Shown in pieces: positions 21,874-31,211 of a stretch of DNA of 64,000 nucleotides. The stretch is from Azolla caroliniana (taxonomy: Eukaryota > Polypodiophyta). Numbering within the stretch: the stretch's first letter is position 1; every line of letters starts with the position of its first letter. The stretch lies in NCBI GenBank assembly GCA_043228905.1, contig JBHGNT010000021.1:6510001-6574000 (forward strand), given 5' to 3'. Made by a program: the position numbers and the translations under genes. The notes beneath the pieces were generated by a model. It saw only the letters and a program-made list of their open reading frames with translations. It was not told the DNA's origin and ran no database searches.

Positions 21874-24800
21874 ATGTCCAGCCAAATGGAAGGGGAAGAA
21901 GGGTGTTTAGAATTACCCCTCAATGATCATAAGGATAGGGATGATGCTATCAAGACACAACAAGCCATACGAAACTATTGGGCAGAAAAAAAAAGGAAAC
22001 ATCATCAATTGTTGAAAGATATGAAAGCCACACTCAGTAAAGGTAAGGATAGTTTGGCTGAGAATGTAAGTAATGCGACTACCATCATAGAGAGAAAGGT
22101 TGTAGACTATTTCAATGTTCAAACCAAGCACATCAGCAATGAAGAAAAGAAGGTAGTACTTTATGGAATATGTAATGATCCATCGATAAAGGACTTAGTT
22201 GATTGTGATGGTCTTAATGCAAACATATCATCTATTTTAGTAAATAATCTTCGTAATAGTTTCGTATCCATGAGCAGGTCAGAAGATGATCTTGTCTTAA
22301 AAAGGTCTAGTCTAATGATGTTACTTAATAGTGATGTTGACGATATAAACATCAGTGAGCTATCTAAGGTAATTGGTGTTAGTAGAAAAACAATGTACAA
22401 TACAATGAACCGTATAATTTCCTCGGGTGAAGGAACTAGTCTACTAAAGCTAACTACAAGATGTAAGCCAATGACACCCATAACATTTGAAATCAAGGAT
22501 GTAATCACAATGTTTTGGACTAATGAGAGTAGGGTTTCACCCAATAAAAAGGATTTATGCAGGAAACGTGTTGGAAGAAATCAATACGAGGAGCATCCCA
22601 TTCATCTTCTTGATGTACCTTAGGTATTTACATTTATCTCAACATTTGTTTTGACTCTACACGGAAAGTTAATTAGCTCAGTTAGCAGAAAAGCTAATTA
22701 GCTTATCAGTTACATTTACCTCAGTTAGCTACTAGGATAGCTACTACATAGGTAACTGGCTACTCTCAATAGCTACTACCATGATAGCTAATTAGCTATT
22801 CCCAATAGCTAATTTAGGTACTACCAGATAATTAGTTGTACTGGTAGCTAGTTAGCCATTTAGTTATTACCAGCTAATTTGCTACCATGATAGCTAATTA
22901 GTTAGGACAGCTAATTAGCCACCATTATAGCTAATTAGCTACCATGATAGCTAATAAGCTACTAGACCAGCTAATTAGCCACCATGATAGCTAATTAGTT
23001 ACTAGGATAACTAATTAGCCACCATGATAGCTAATTAGCTACTAGACCCACTAATTAGCTACCATGATAGCTAATTAGCTACTAGACCAACTAATTAGCT
23101 ACCATGATAGCTAATTAGTTACTAGGAAAGCTAATTAGCTACTAGACCAGCTAATTAGCTACCATGATAGCTAATTAGCTACTAGAATAGCTAATTAGCT
23201 ACTAGGATAGTTAGCTAGTTACGAGAATAACTAATTCCCCTTTATTACGCAGGTCGATTTATTTATTAGGTTCAAACGAATGCATCCAACTATCAAAGTT
23301 CAACTACGAACATTCGAGTCTCTTAAGCCACACTTTGTGAGACGCTTAAAGAATCGATACACATGTTCTTGCATTTACAATGTATAGATGGGTTTTCTGA
23401 AGGACTTTGTTAATCTACTACGTCACCATAGCGCATCCCTAACTAATACAGTTTGCACATGTGGGTGCCCAATCTGTCGATCAAGCCCGCAAGAGGAGTA
23501 TAAATCATCTGAGCACGTTATCTCTTCCATGAGTTATTTATTAGATTCAATATTGTGTCTGAGAGAAACTGACGCTATCTTCCATATTCATAAATGTGTC
23601 ATGGGTTTATGTCAAGATTGTGGCCCTACTAGATTTAGGTGGTGTCCAAATGAATTGAGTAGTGAAATATTGATCTTTGTGAAGTTCTTTGAGTCAGTGA
23701 ACACCAATTTCGAAGGAAAGGTGTGTAAAAGAAAGGATCTAGTTCGGAAGATGCTTAAACCAAGGGATTTGGTGTCTCTGTTTGTAGTATCTCTAGGAAA
23801 GTTCATTAAACACAACTTCATTTATTCATGGCAGGCCCATCAGTTTAAGACTTGTATATCTGATTTCCCAAATGATGTAGTAGTCTCAGTAGTAGATTTC
23901 GTAGAGAATTATACTTTCAAGCAGCAGAATGAAATTCAATCCATGCATTGGTGTTTAGTTTAGGTAACCATTTTTGTGCACATAACATATTTTCGAGTTT
24001 GAGGTGATGTTAAAAAAGTAATTCATTTCTTTATTTCCAATGATAAGAAGCATGATACCTTGTTCATCCAACACTGTTTTAAGTTACATTGGCAGTGGTT
24101 ATTAGCTCAACGTTTGGAGCTTACTCAACATTGGGTCTGGTCTGACGGAGCTGCGTCACAATTCAAGGCTCGACGTCCATTTTATTTTGTGGGGAGGTAT
24201 CCTGCCATAACAGGTTTGGAGATGAGATGGAATTTTTTTGGGTCTGGCCATGGTAAAAGTGAACATGATGGTGCAGGGGCTGTTATAAAGCGGGCACTTA
24301 CCCATGAACAACTAAAGACAGATGGTGTGCACATGAATTGTGCATCACATGTAGTTGAATTTTTAAGAACAAATATGTCAACGAGTGCCACAGGTGTTTA
24401 TTCCTCGCAAGTTCGAGATATCAAACGTGAATTTTGGGAAGTGAAGATAGATGAAGTAAATAGGGAGAAGACCTGGGAGTGCCAAGGAATTCCCGAATTG
24501 CGATCTCTGCATGTTGTTCGCGGTTATTCCAGGTTGGATGGTCATTGTATTGCGGTTAGAGAATTGACTTGTTTTTGCTTCCATTGTGTGCAGGGAAATT
24601 GGAGATATTGTCTAAACAAAGCATACATTCAGAATTGGGAGTATCACACTCTGAATGATAAGGAAGCAGTTGATGGAGAAACAGGGCAGAATGCTGACTT
24701 CACATATGAGGGACTTGGAGATACTTTGAGTGATGTCCTAAACGTTGGGGATAACTTCGTTGTAAATGCTGAAGAAGGCAATTCAGAGGGTGTTGATTTC

Positions 24801-25094
24801 TATATATTAAAGTGCACGGTTAGTAAACAGTGTGCAAGGTAGAATATTGTAGATGCATGGGGAAATTTTGTATCTGCCGGGACATTCTACATCGAAGGCA
24901 TTTTTTATGCAAAACTAGATGACTACGAATATGTGTACAGGCTGTTAGAAGACAAACCAGCAGCGTACATGTACTCTCATTTGGTCAGGTGCATCAATGT
25001 CCCAATGTCAGAATACAATAGTTGCTTAGGTTTATACACTATTGGTGCTAATGTGTATGAATGTATTTACAATAGTATGCCATGGAATTTGTAG
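21874..25094 (+). pseudogene. Transposase-like gene of element 2 (SDGAASQFK/HGK family), two exons, four in-frame stops
   Basis: Exon 1 (21874-22614) encodes a basic N-terminus and a helix-turn-helix-like stretch (SELSKVIGVSRKTMYNTM). A 638-bp intron (GTACCT..ACGCAG) is filled by a minisatellite. Exon 2 (23253-25094) continues in frame with VQLRTFESLKPHFVRRLKN, a Cys cluster (CTCGCPIC), SNDKKHDTLFIQH, VWSDGAASQFKARRPF and GSGHGKSEHDGAGAVIKRAL, then a BAH-like C-terminus. The conserved acidic residues fit an RNase H-fold transposase; comparable sequences are familiar to me from other eukaryotic genomes, but I do not name the superfamily. In-frame stops: TAG 23385-23387, TAG 23961-23963, TGA 24000-24002, TAG 24840-24842; the second and third fit CAG to TAG and CGA to TGA. 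Confidence 0.7.
22655..23240. repeat. AGCTAATTAGCT minisatellite in the transposase-like gene intron
   Basis: Roughly 20-bp and 40-bp higher-order units alternating AGCTAATTAGCTACTAG and AGCTAATTAGCTACCATG. The 12-bp core is its own reverse complement. The array fills most of an intron bounded by GT at 22615 and AG at 23252. Confidence 0.85.
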
Positions 25095-25464
25095 CTACAA
25101 GTAGCACTTACCATGTTCTCTTGTAAAACAAACATGTATTTCGCGAAAACAGTTAAATAAATTCGTTTGAGAATCAATTTCTTGTATACAGTCTGCTTTC
25201 TGTGCTTCTTTCTCATTAAAATCATGTCTTTTTTGTTAAGTTTTAAGTTATAAGTTATAGCGAAATAGTCATCAGTAGCTAATTAGTTGTACAAATGCAG
25301 CTAATTAGCTGTACAAATGCAGCTAATTAGCTGTCAATAGCTAAATAGTCATCAATAGCATGAAATCAACAATCTGCAACATATTCCTCAAATTACACAG
25401 TAGATAAGTACAGTGGGAACAAGTAATTAAATTCTTCATTGAATAATGTCATCTCTTTACATAT
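25095..25464. other. Intergenic space between convergent genes of element 2
   Basis: Downstream of the transposase-like stop codon. It contains a short run of three to four AGCTAATTAGCT-type units at about 25270-25360 and otherwise AT-rich sequence. No gene seen. Confidence 0.5.
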
Positions 25465-26559
25465 TTATAAATTACCATTGGAAATGTCTACAAATCTCCT
25501 ATAAACAGCTAAGCTCTTGCTAGTCAGTGGAACGAGTCTACATATATTATCCGCATATCGAGCTCGGTATGGAGTCCACAACCATGCACCTAGTTGGCAG
25601 CTCACTGTTTGCACTAGGTACTGTTCAGGCATTTCCTCGGGTAGAATGAGACAGCATCTCCGAATATTGAAGTAGTGCCGGAAATGTTTTGTATCCAAAA
25701 TCAATGTATTGTCGGCATTATATTCAGGCCAAGTAGCCCAAAAATCAGAAAGTGTCTTGAATCTTGCAGCTTCCATTTGCTCACAATTTTCTCGTGCCCA
25801 TTGACCTTTAAAACAACTTCGCCATTTTGGGAAGAATCTTGCCAAACACTTCCACACATCTAATTTTGGTTTTTCACTCCAAATAAACAAATCAAAGTAT
25901 TGCACAACCCACTCTAGAAACTGATTCGCGTCCCTTCTTGGCTGCATATATCTCACACTCATCAAGACTTTATCAAGCTCCAAGATCAAGGCTCTTCTTT
26001 CGACTTCTAGTGGTTTAGGTTTCCATTCCTGAAACTGAGCCGCTGTTACACCATTTTCTGGTAGGATACGATCAATCTCAATCTGCTCAGGTTCGACCGA
26101 CACAACTGGCGTCCTTTTCCTCTTCAAACCCCTAGTCGACTGTGTTGGGCCTGGCTTCACATTCTGGTGCTCTTGTTTTGTCGACTTAGTTATCAATCCT
26201 TGGATTACCTCGGTGCATGTAGCTACTGATCTGCTCGATATCAGTCCACTGGTATCACATGCTGCATCTACCTGTAACACCAAGTCATCCGTGCTACATG
26301 CTGCATCTACCTGCAACACCAAGTCATCCGTGCAACATGCTTGATCAACTTGTGTGACCAGATCACTTGTGTCAGTTGCTACATCTACTTTCAAGATGGG
26401 GCCCTTTAAACATGCCGCAACATCAACAATATCCACACTGCCATTGGCCTTACGAGCAATAGAATCAAACCCTTTAGACTCTGCAACATCAGAAAACACC
26501 AACATATTCACACTCACAAAGTAACTAACAGTCTCACAAAACAACATCCTGAACATCAA
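25465..26559 (-). CDS. FCP1/NIF-like HAD-phosphatase domain protein with altered catalytic residues
   Basis: 364-codon minus-strand frame; probably the last exon of a longer gene, with a good acceptor (GATGTTGCAG) at about 26483. The N-terminal part has four related repeats of about 17 residues (DLVLQVDAACSTDDLV type), then a basic NLS-like TRGLKRKRT. The C-terminal domain follows the NIF/FCP1 pattern: hydrophobic strand ALILELDKVLMSV, RRDANQFLEWVVQYFDLFIWSEKP, and NTLILDTKHFRHYFN. Active enzymes have DxDx(T/V) and a late DD; here the nucleophile Asp is Glu (ELDKV) and the DD is DT. It may be a non-catalytic binding domain. The domain call comes from pattern recognition only. Confidence 0.6.
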   Translation of the reverse strand: MMFRMLFCETVSYFVSVNMLVFSDVAESKGFDSIARKANGSVDIVDVAACLKGPILKVDVATDTSDLVTQVDQACCTDDLVLQVDAACSTDDLVLQVDAACDTSGLISSRSVATCTEVIQGLITKSTKQEHQNVKPGPTQSTRGLKRKRTPVVSVEPEQIEIDRILPENGVTAAQFQEWKPKPLEVERRALILELDKVLMSVRYMQPRRDANQFLEWVVQYFDLFIWSEKPKLDVWKCLARFFPKWRSCFKGQWARENCEQMEAARFKTLSDFWATWPEYNADNTLILDTKHFRHYFNIRRCCLILPEEMPEQYLVQTVSCQLGAWLWTPYRARYADNICRLVPLTSKSLAVYRRFVDISNGNL

Positions 26560-26729
26560 AGAGTTTCAGTCATAGAACAACACTCTTCAAATTATCTTGG
26601 AAAAACATCATAGAGTTCCATTACATAATGTGGATCAAGCAACAACCAATCTAAGGTTTTACTTGTCCAACAGGATAGTAAAACTTCATAAAACCCTAGC
26701 AAAATCCCTAAGCGAACAATCATATCCAA

Positions 26730-27273
26730 CTAAACAGTATTTCGCTCCACTACGTCTGGGCCCCTTGACCGAGTAACTAGTCTTGTTCCCGATCGTGGCC
26801 CCTTCTTCAGCCTTTTTCTGGTCGGTTCCCCATTTAGCCTTGCTTCTTTCACCCAATGCGCAAGTGTGTCCTCCTCCGACAACCTTCCCATCGCCTCAGC
26901 AGCTAATTGCACATCAGCCGTTTCTTGAACTAGCTTTTCAAGTACAGAGGGATCTGTTTGGACATTTTCAGTAGTTGGGCTCGGTGGGGTGGAATCAAGG
27001 TCTTGAGATTCGGAGAAATGTTGCATCAAGTGTTCATAAACACTGTTGTTGTGAACCTCAGTTTTACTTGTTGTTTCCACTATTTCATGGCAATTCACAT
27101 CGTTGCCTAATTCAGTACACTATTCCAAAAGAATAGGGTGGAGTTGATCTGAAGGAGATGTGATAGCAGGACTCTTACTTTCAGCCACGTTGGCAGCAGT
27201 ATCCTCATCTGTTGCAGCGTCATTAGCACCAGACACATCATGTGCCGTCCTTAATCCACAAGATTCTACAATA
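26730..27273 (-). CDS. Acidic/basic exon upstream of the FCP1-like domain, one in-frame TAG
   Basis: The minus-strand reading opens at an AG acceptor near 27274 (TATTGTAG) and encodes ESCGLRTAHDVSGANDAAT, then an acidic segment, a TAG near 27117-27119, and in the same frame a stretch ending in a basic cluster (RKRLKKGPRSGTRLVTRSRG). It ends at a stop at about 26730 or splices onward to the FCP1-like exon. I do not recognise a domain. It is most likely an exon of the same leftward gene as its neighbours. Confidence 0.45.
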
Positions 27274-27274
27274 A

Positions 27275-28202
27275 CATGGCAGCTATTTAGGATAGCTAAT
27301 TAGCTACTTTACTAAACTATGGTAGAAGCTAGGATATCTAATTAGCTAGTATGATAGTTAATTAGGATAGCTAATTAGCTACTTTACTCAACTATGGTAG
27401 TAGCTAGGATAGCTAATTAGCTACTATGGTAGCTAATTAGCTACTTTACTCAACTATGGTAGTAGCTAGGATAACTAATTAGCTACTTTACTCAACTATG
27501 GTAGTAGCTAGGATAGCTAATTAGCTACTTTACTCAACTATGGTAGTAGCTAGGATAGCTAATTAGCTACTTTACTAACTGTGGTAGTAGCTAGGATAGC
27601 TAATTAGCTACTTTACTAACTATGGTAGTAGCTAGGGTAGCTAATTAGCTAGTAGGATAGCTAATTAGCTACAATGATAGCTAATTAGCTACTTTCTCAA
27701 CTATGTAGTAGCTAGGATAGCTTATTAGCTACTAAGATAGCTAATTAGCTGCCAATAGCTAATTAGCTACTAGGATAGCTTATTAGCTACTTTACACAAC
27801 TATGGTAGTAGCTAATTAGCTACTATGATAGTTAATTAGCTAGTAGGATAGCTAATTAGTTGCCAGTAGCTAATTAGCTAGTAGGATAGCTAATTAGCTT
27901 TTTTACACAACTATTGTACTAGCTAATTAGCTAGTACCATAGCTAATTAGCTACTATGATAGCTAATTAGCTGCTAGTAGCTAATTAGCTACTAGGATAG
28001 CTTATTAGCTACTTTACACAACTATGGCAGTAGCTAATTAACTAGTAGGATAGCTAATTAGCTTTTTTACACAACTATGGCACTAGCTAATTAGCTAGTA
28101 CTATAGCTAATTAGCTACTAGGATAGCTAATTAGCTAGTAGCTCATTAGCTGCCAGTAGTTAATTAGCTAGTAGGATAGCTAATTAGAAAAGACTAAGCT
28201 TA
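27275..28202. repeat. AGCTAATTAGCT minisatellite in the leftward gene
   Basis: About 930 bp of units combining AGCTAATTAGCTACT with TTTACTCAACTATGGTAGT and AGGAT. The early part has a regular period of about 44 bp, the later part is more irregular. It occupies the interval between a plausible donor (AG|GTATAC at about 28217, minus strand) and the acceptor near 27274, so it appears to be intronic. Confidence 0.85.
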
Positions 28203-28562
28203 TTAGCTACAATATGGTATACCTGTTAGTTTTCTCCACTCATTTGGTAGAGCTGTACTGCAATCTCCCAAACAAAATGCAGCAATTCGACAGGCATGTT
28301 GAAAACAAAGCAGATGGTATGTGTGGTTGCATGGTTGTAGGTGAACCAACAAAGACGCAGTTTTGTCCTCCACACCTAACCCGCAAGCGATGCAACGTGC
28401 TTGAACTGTCAATAAATCATTTTCTGGTTCTGCTTCATTTGGTAAGGGAGCAAGAATGTTCAGGTCCAAATCCTGTCTGGTCCTTACCATTCCCTCCACA
28501 AAATGTAGCTGCTTCTTAAGGCATCTAACTACCTGTTCTTGATGAATGTATTGTTCCTTCAA
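28203..28562 (-). CDS. RING-like zinc-binding exon with coiled-coil lead-in
   Basis: The minus-strand frame starts with a helical, Gln/Lys-rich stretch (KEQYIHQEQVVRCLKKQL). It then has CIACGLGVEDKTASLLVHLQPCNHTYHLLCFQ in which C-x2-C, C-x-H-x2-H-x2-C spacing resembles a RING finger, followed by CLGDC. A short upstream exon at about 28700-28790 (minus strand, VAQQERELEGPLDP) may supply more coiled coil. RING fingers usually act in ubiquitin ligases or protein binding; which applies here is unknown. The last Cys pair is irregular, so the fold is uncertain. Confidence 0.5.
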   Translation of the reverse strand: MKEQYIHQEQVVRCLKKQLHFVEGMVRTRQDLDLNILAPLPNEAEPENDLLTVQARCIACGLGVEDKTASLLVHLQPCNHTYHLLCFQHACRIAAFCLGDCSTALPNEWRKLTGIPYCS

Positions 28563-28800
28563 CGCAACAAAGAAATTTACCGATTAATTATTCCTGTTGT
28601 TGAAAGATACACCAACTTTGGTCAGGAATCGTTAACTTGAAGCTTATCCAAATTGTAATCTGCAACAGTATTTACACCTAGAAGGTCTAGGTTCATTGAA
28701 AGAACCTGGATCTCTATTTGCAGTTGTATTTTATGCTGGGGATCCAGTGGCCCCTCTAATTCACGCTCCTGTTGCGCAACCTATTCCAGATAATGCTTGA

Positions 28801-29550
28801 TTAGCACATTTTACCCTTAAAGTTATTTATAACACAATCACATACCAGCAAAACAATAGTTACCTGAATCTTATTTCTAATCGTTGTAACAGCGGAAGTA
28901 ACTTTGCTTTCCATTGCAGAAGCCATTGTGGCTTTCTCTAAATCAGTCTTAGAAAATGCCAATGTCTCACAGGCTTCATGGACATTTTTTTGCATATAGC
29001 TAACCAATGTCTCACCTGTATCATCGACATTGGCTTTCCTTGGGTGTCGGTGTGGTGTATGCCCCCGGTCTTGCTGGGAGTCGGCAGTTGCATCAACAAC
29101 TGCCATGCTCCAAAATCTGTCTATTTTCTGTGCCAAGGTCCCCATCTTTCGGCATCTTTTTACCGATGCCTCACCATAGACTGCCGAAGCTACCCTATAC
29201 ATTTCAGGGTCTCTGGATTCCTTCGCTGTTTTGCAGTACTCATATGCAAATTCTCTAGCAAATGAAACTGACAACTCATTGTTGACTGGGATCTCCTGAT
29301 GAACTTTCTGGTGCAGTCTCATGCAGTCATCGTACAAGTCGGCTCGTACATGCTTCAGCTTGACCTTGCCTTTGACTTTAGGCACTGTATATACTGTCAT
29401 CCAGTCTACATCACTGATCAATTTATCACTTAGGACAGCAGGGTCAACACCCTCGAGTGACAGACCATAGGTGTTGTGGAAGTCCTCCTTTGTCTCGCAA
29501 AATTTTGCGAAGTTTAGCACTCTCGTATACGGAGGAACGAGCCATCTGAA
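28801..29550 (-). CDS. Unrecognised N-terminal exon of the leftward gene in element 2
   Basis: Minus-strand frame of about 240 codons, soluble and charged, with VRADLYDDCMRLHQKVHQEIP and a likely coiled coil (EACETLAFSKTDLEKATMAS). A splice donor fits after NKIQ (CAG|GTAACT, about 28863), so the last residues of the open frame are intronic. The order on the minus strand is this exon, coiled coil, RING-like exon, acidic exon, FCP1-like domain. I read them as one multi-exon gene, but this is not proven. I recognise no family for this exon. Confidence 0.5.
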   Translation of the reverse strand, partial: FRWLVPPYTRVLNFAKFCETKEDFHNTYGLSLEGVDPAVLSDKLISDVDWMTVYTVPKVKGKVKLKHVRADLYDDCMRLHQKVHQEIPVNNELSVSFAREFAYEYCKTAKESRDPEMYRVASAVYGEASVKRCRKMGTLAQKIDRFWSMAVVDATADSQQDRGHTPHRHPRKANVDDTGETLVSYMQKNVHEACETLAFSKTDLEKATMASAMESKVTSAVTTIRNKIQVTIVLLVCDCVINNFKGKMC

Positions 29551-29940
29551 ATATCATTTCAAAAATCAGAAATAGTGCAAAATCAGAATATGTGAGAATA
29601 AGAAACCCCAATCAACAACAACAAAAATGGTGCAAAATCTTTAACTTAGCAAATCAGAAACCCTAATCATAATTTGTATTCAGAAATTTGAAATCAGAAA
29701 CCCTAATCAAAATCTGTAATCAGAAGTTTGTAACCAGAAACCTTATTCAGAAATTCTAATCAGAAATTTATAATCAAAAACCCTAATCAAAAATTTCAAT
29801 CAGAAACCCTAATCAAAAATTTCAATCACAAACCCTAATAAAAAATCCTAAACAGAAATTTTGATTTTCCCACAAAAAAGACTAGCTAAACAAAAAGTTA
29901 ATTAGCTATGGCCATTTTAGTAGCTAATTAGCTATAATAG
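29551..29940. other. Upstream flank of the leftward gene in element 2
   Basis: AT-rich sequence with about nine irregular copies of an AGAAACCCTAATCA-type motif (29600-29860), then AGCTAATTAGCT units next to the right TIR. This is the presumed promoter side of the leftward gene; no defined box seen. Confidence 0.5.
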
Positions 29941-29966
29941 TGTTTCCACTCGCATGCTTTTACCCA
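29941..29966 (-). repeat. Right TIR core of element 2
   Basis: Reverse complement of the left core with one mismatch. Confidence 0.8.
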
Positions 29967-30015
29967 TGTAATTTTACAAAAATGGGTGACTCATGCGTAA
30001 AGGGTATTTAAAAAA

Positions 30016-31202
30016 GGGAAAAGTACCAGGATACCCCTAGAAGTTCATCTATTTAACAGAATGCCCCTAAAAGTTCCAAATTTACCAAACTACCCCTATG
30101 TCCAAAAAAAATACTTTATTAAGTAATTATACACTCAAATCTACAAGCCCTATTTACCAAAATACCCTTAAACCTAAACTTATTTACCATAATGCCACTA
30201 TATACCTATTTTGACCAATTTATACCACTTTTATTTTTCAAAATACATCACAAATCAAGCTAAATTATCAAAATTATATTATGTATCAAAAATTTCAATT
30301 GAAAGGGCACCTTAAAATCCAATTCTATGAATTTACACCGAGTTATGCTGGCTTAATCCCATAAAACCAAAATTTGTGATTGAAGTGACCAAAATTTAAT
30401 CTTAAAACCAAAACATTTGATCGCACACCAAATTTTACCACTAGGATGCCATTTTGAAGCCAAATCCCATGAATTTGTAGATTCATAAACAATTTGCGGC
30501 CAAAATGTTAAACCAAATCTCACAAAAAACTTTGCTACCAAAATGTCATTTTAAACGAAATCTCACATAACACTTTGCTATTAAAATGCCATCTTAAACC
30601 AAATTTCATGATTTTACACAAAAATTTGTTAGCAAAATGCAGTCACAACTAAATCTCCTCAATCTCATCAATTTCAAAAATACTTGCAAACCAAAATTAA
30701 TTATCGAAATGTAATAATTACATGTTATCGAAATTGTTTGTGAATCTGCAAATTCATGGGATTTGGCTTCAAAATGGCCTCCCAATGGTAAAATTTGGTG
30801 TGCGATCAAATGTTTTGGTTTTAAGATTAAATTTTGGTCACCTCAATCACAAATTTTGGTTTTATGGGATTAAGCCAGTATAACTTGGTGTAAATTCATA
30901 GAATTGGATTTTAAGATGACCTTTCAATTGAAATTTTTGATATATAATTTAATTTTGATAATTTAGTTTGATTTATGATGTATTTTGAAAAATAAAAGTG
31001 GTATAAATTGGTCAAAATAGATATATAGTGGCATTATGGTAAATAAGTTTAGGTTTAAGGGTATTTTGGTAAATAGATTTCAGTGTATAATTACTTTATA
31101 AAGTGTATTTTTTTGGACATAGGGGTAGTTTGGTAAATTTGGAACTTTCAGGGGCATTTTGGTAAATAAACGAACTTCTAGGGGTATCCTAGTACTTTTC
31201 CC
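30016..31202. mobile_element. Foldback/MITE-like element with about 0.5-kb inverted arms, Mutator-like target duplication
   Basis: 1187 bp with terminal GGGAAAAGTACC and its complement. The arms (about 30016-30500 and 30730-31202) are reverse complements of each other at high identity. The loop of about 230 bp has weaker internal similarity. It is flanked by the 9-bp direct repeat TTTAAAAAA (30007-30015 and 31203-31211). No coding frame. Long TIRs with 9-bp duplications are typical of Mutator-like elements; this would be a non-autonomous member. It sits in the remnant of element 3. Confidence 0.85.
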
Positions 31203-31211
31203 TTTAAAAAA

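Larger units (their letters stand above)
20521..29978. mobile_element. DNA element 2: 9.5-kb TIR element with transposase-like, RING-like and FCP1-like genes
   Basis: The ends are inverted repeats of at least 26 bp with one mismatch (20532-20557 and 29941-29966; core GCATGCGAGTGGAAACA), with weaker pairing outward through TAAAAT. Copies of AGCTAATTAGCT or close variants lie just inside both ends. The left half encodes a rightward transposase-like gene, the right half a leftward set of exons. Two intronic minisatellites and an 83-bp tandem array add bulk. The flanks on both sides belong to element 3. A target duplication is not clear. Confidence 0.75.

Noticed and set aside
27275-28202. CRISPR or origin-like array of short palindromes
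   Set aside because: The AGCTAATTAGCT units are irregular minisatellite repeats without constant spacer length; the surrounding genes are spliced and transposon-borne.
20500-29990. Target-site duplication for element 2
   Set aside because: AAAATATG on the left and AAAATGGG on the right are only partly alike and low complexity, so I do not claim a duplication.
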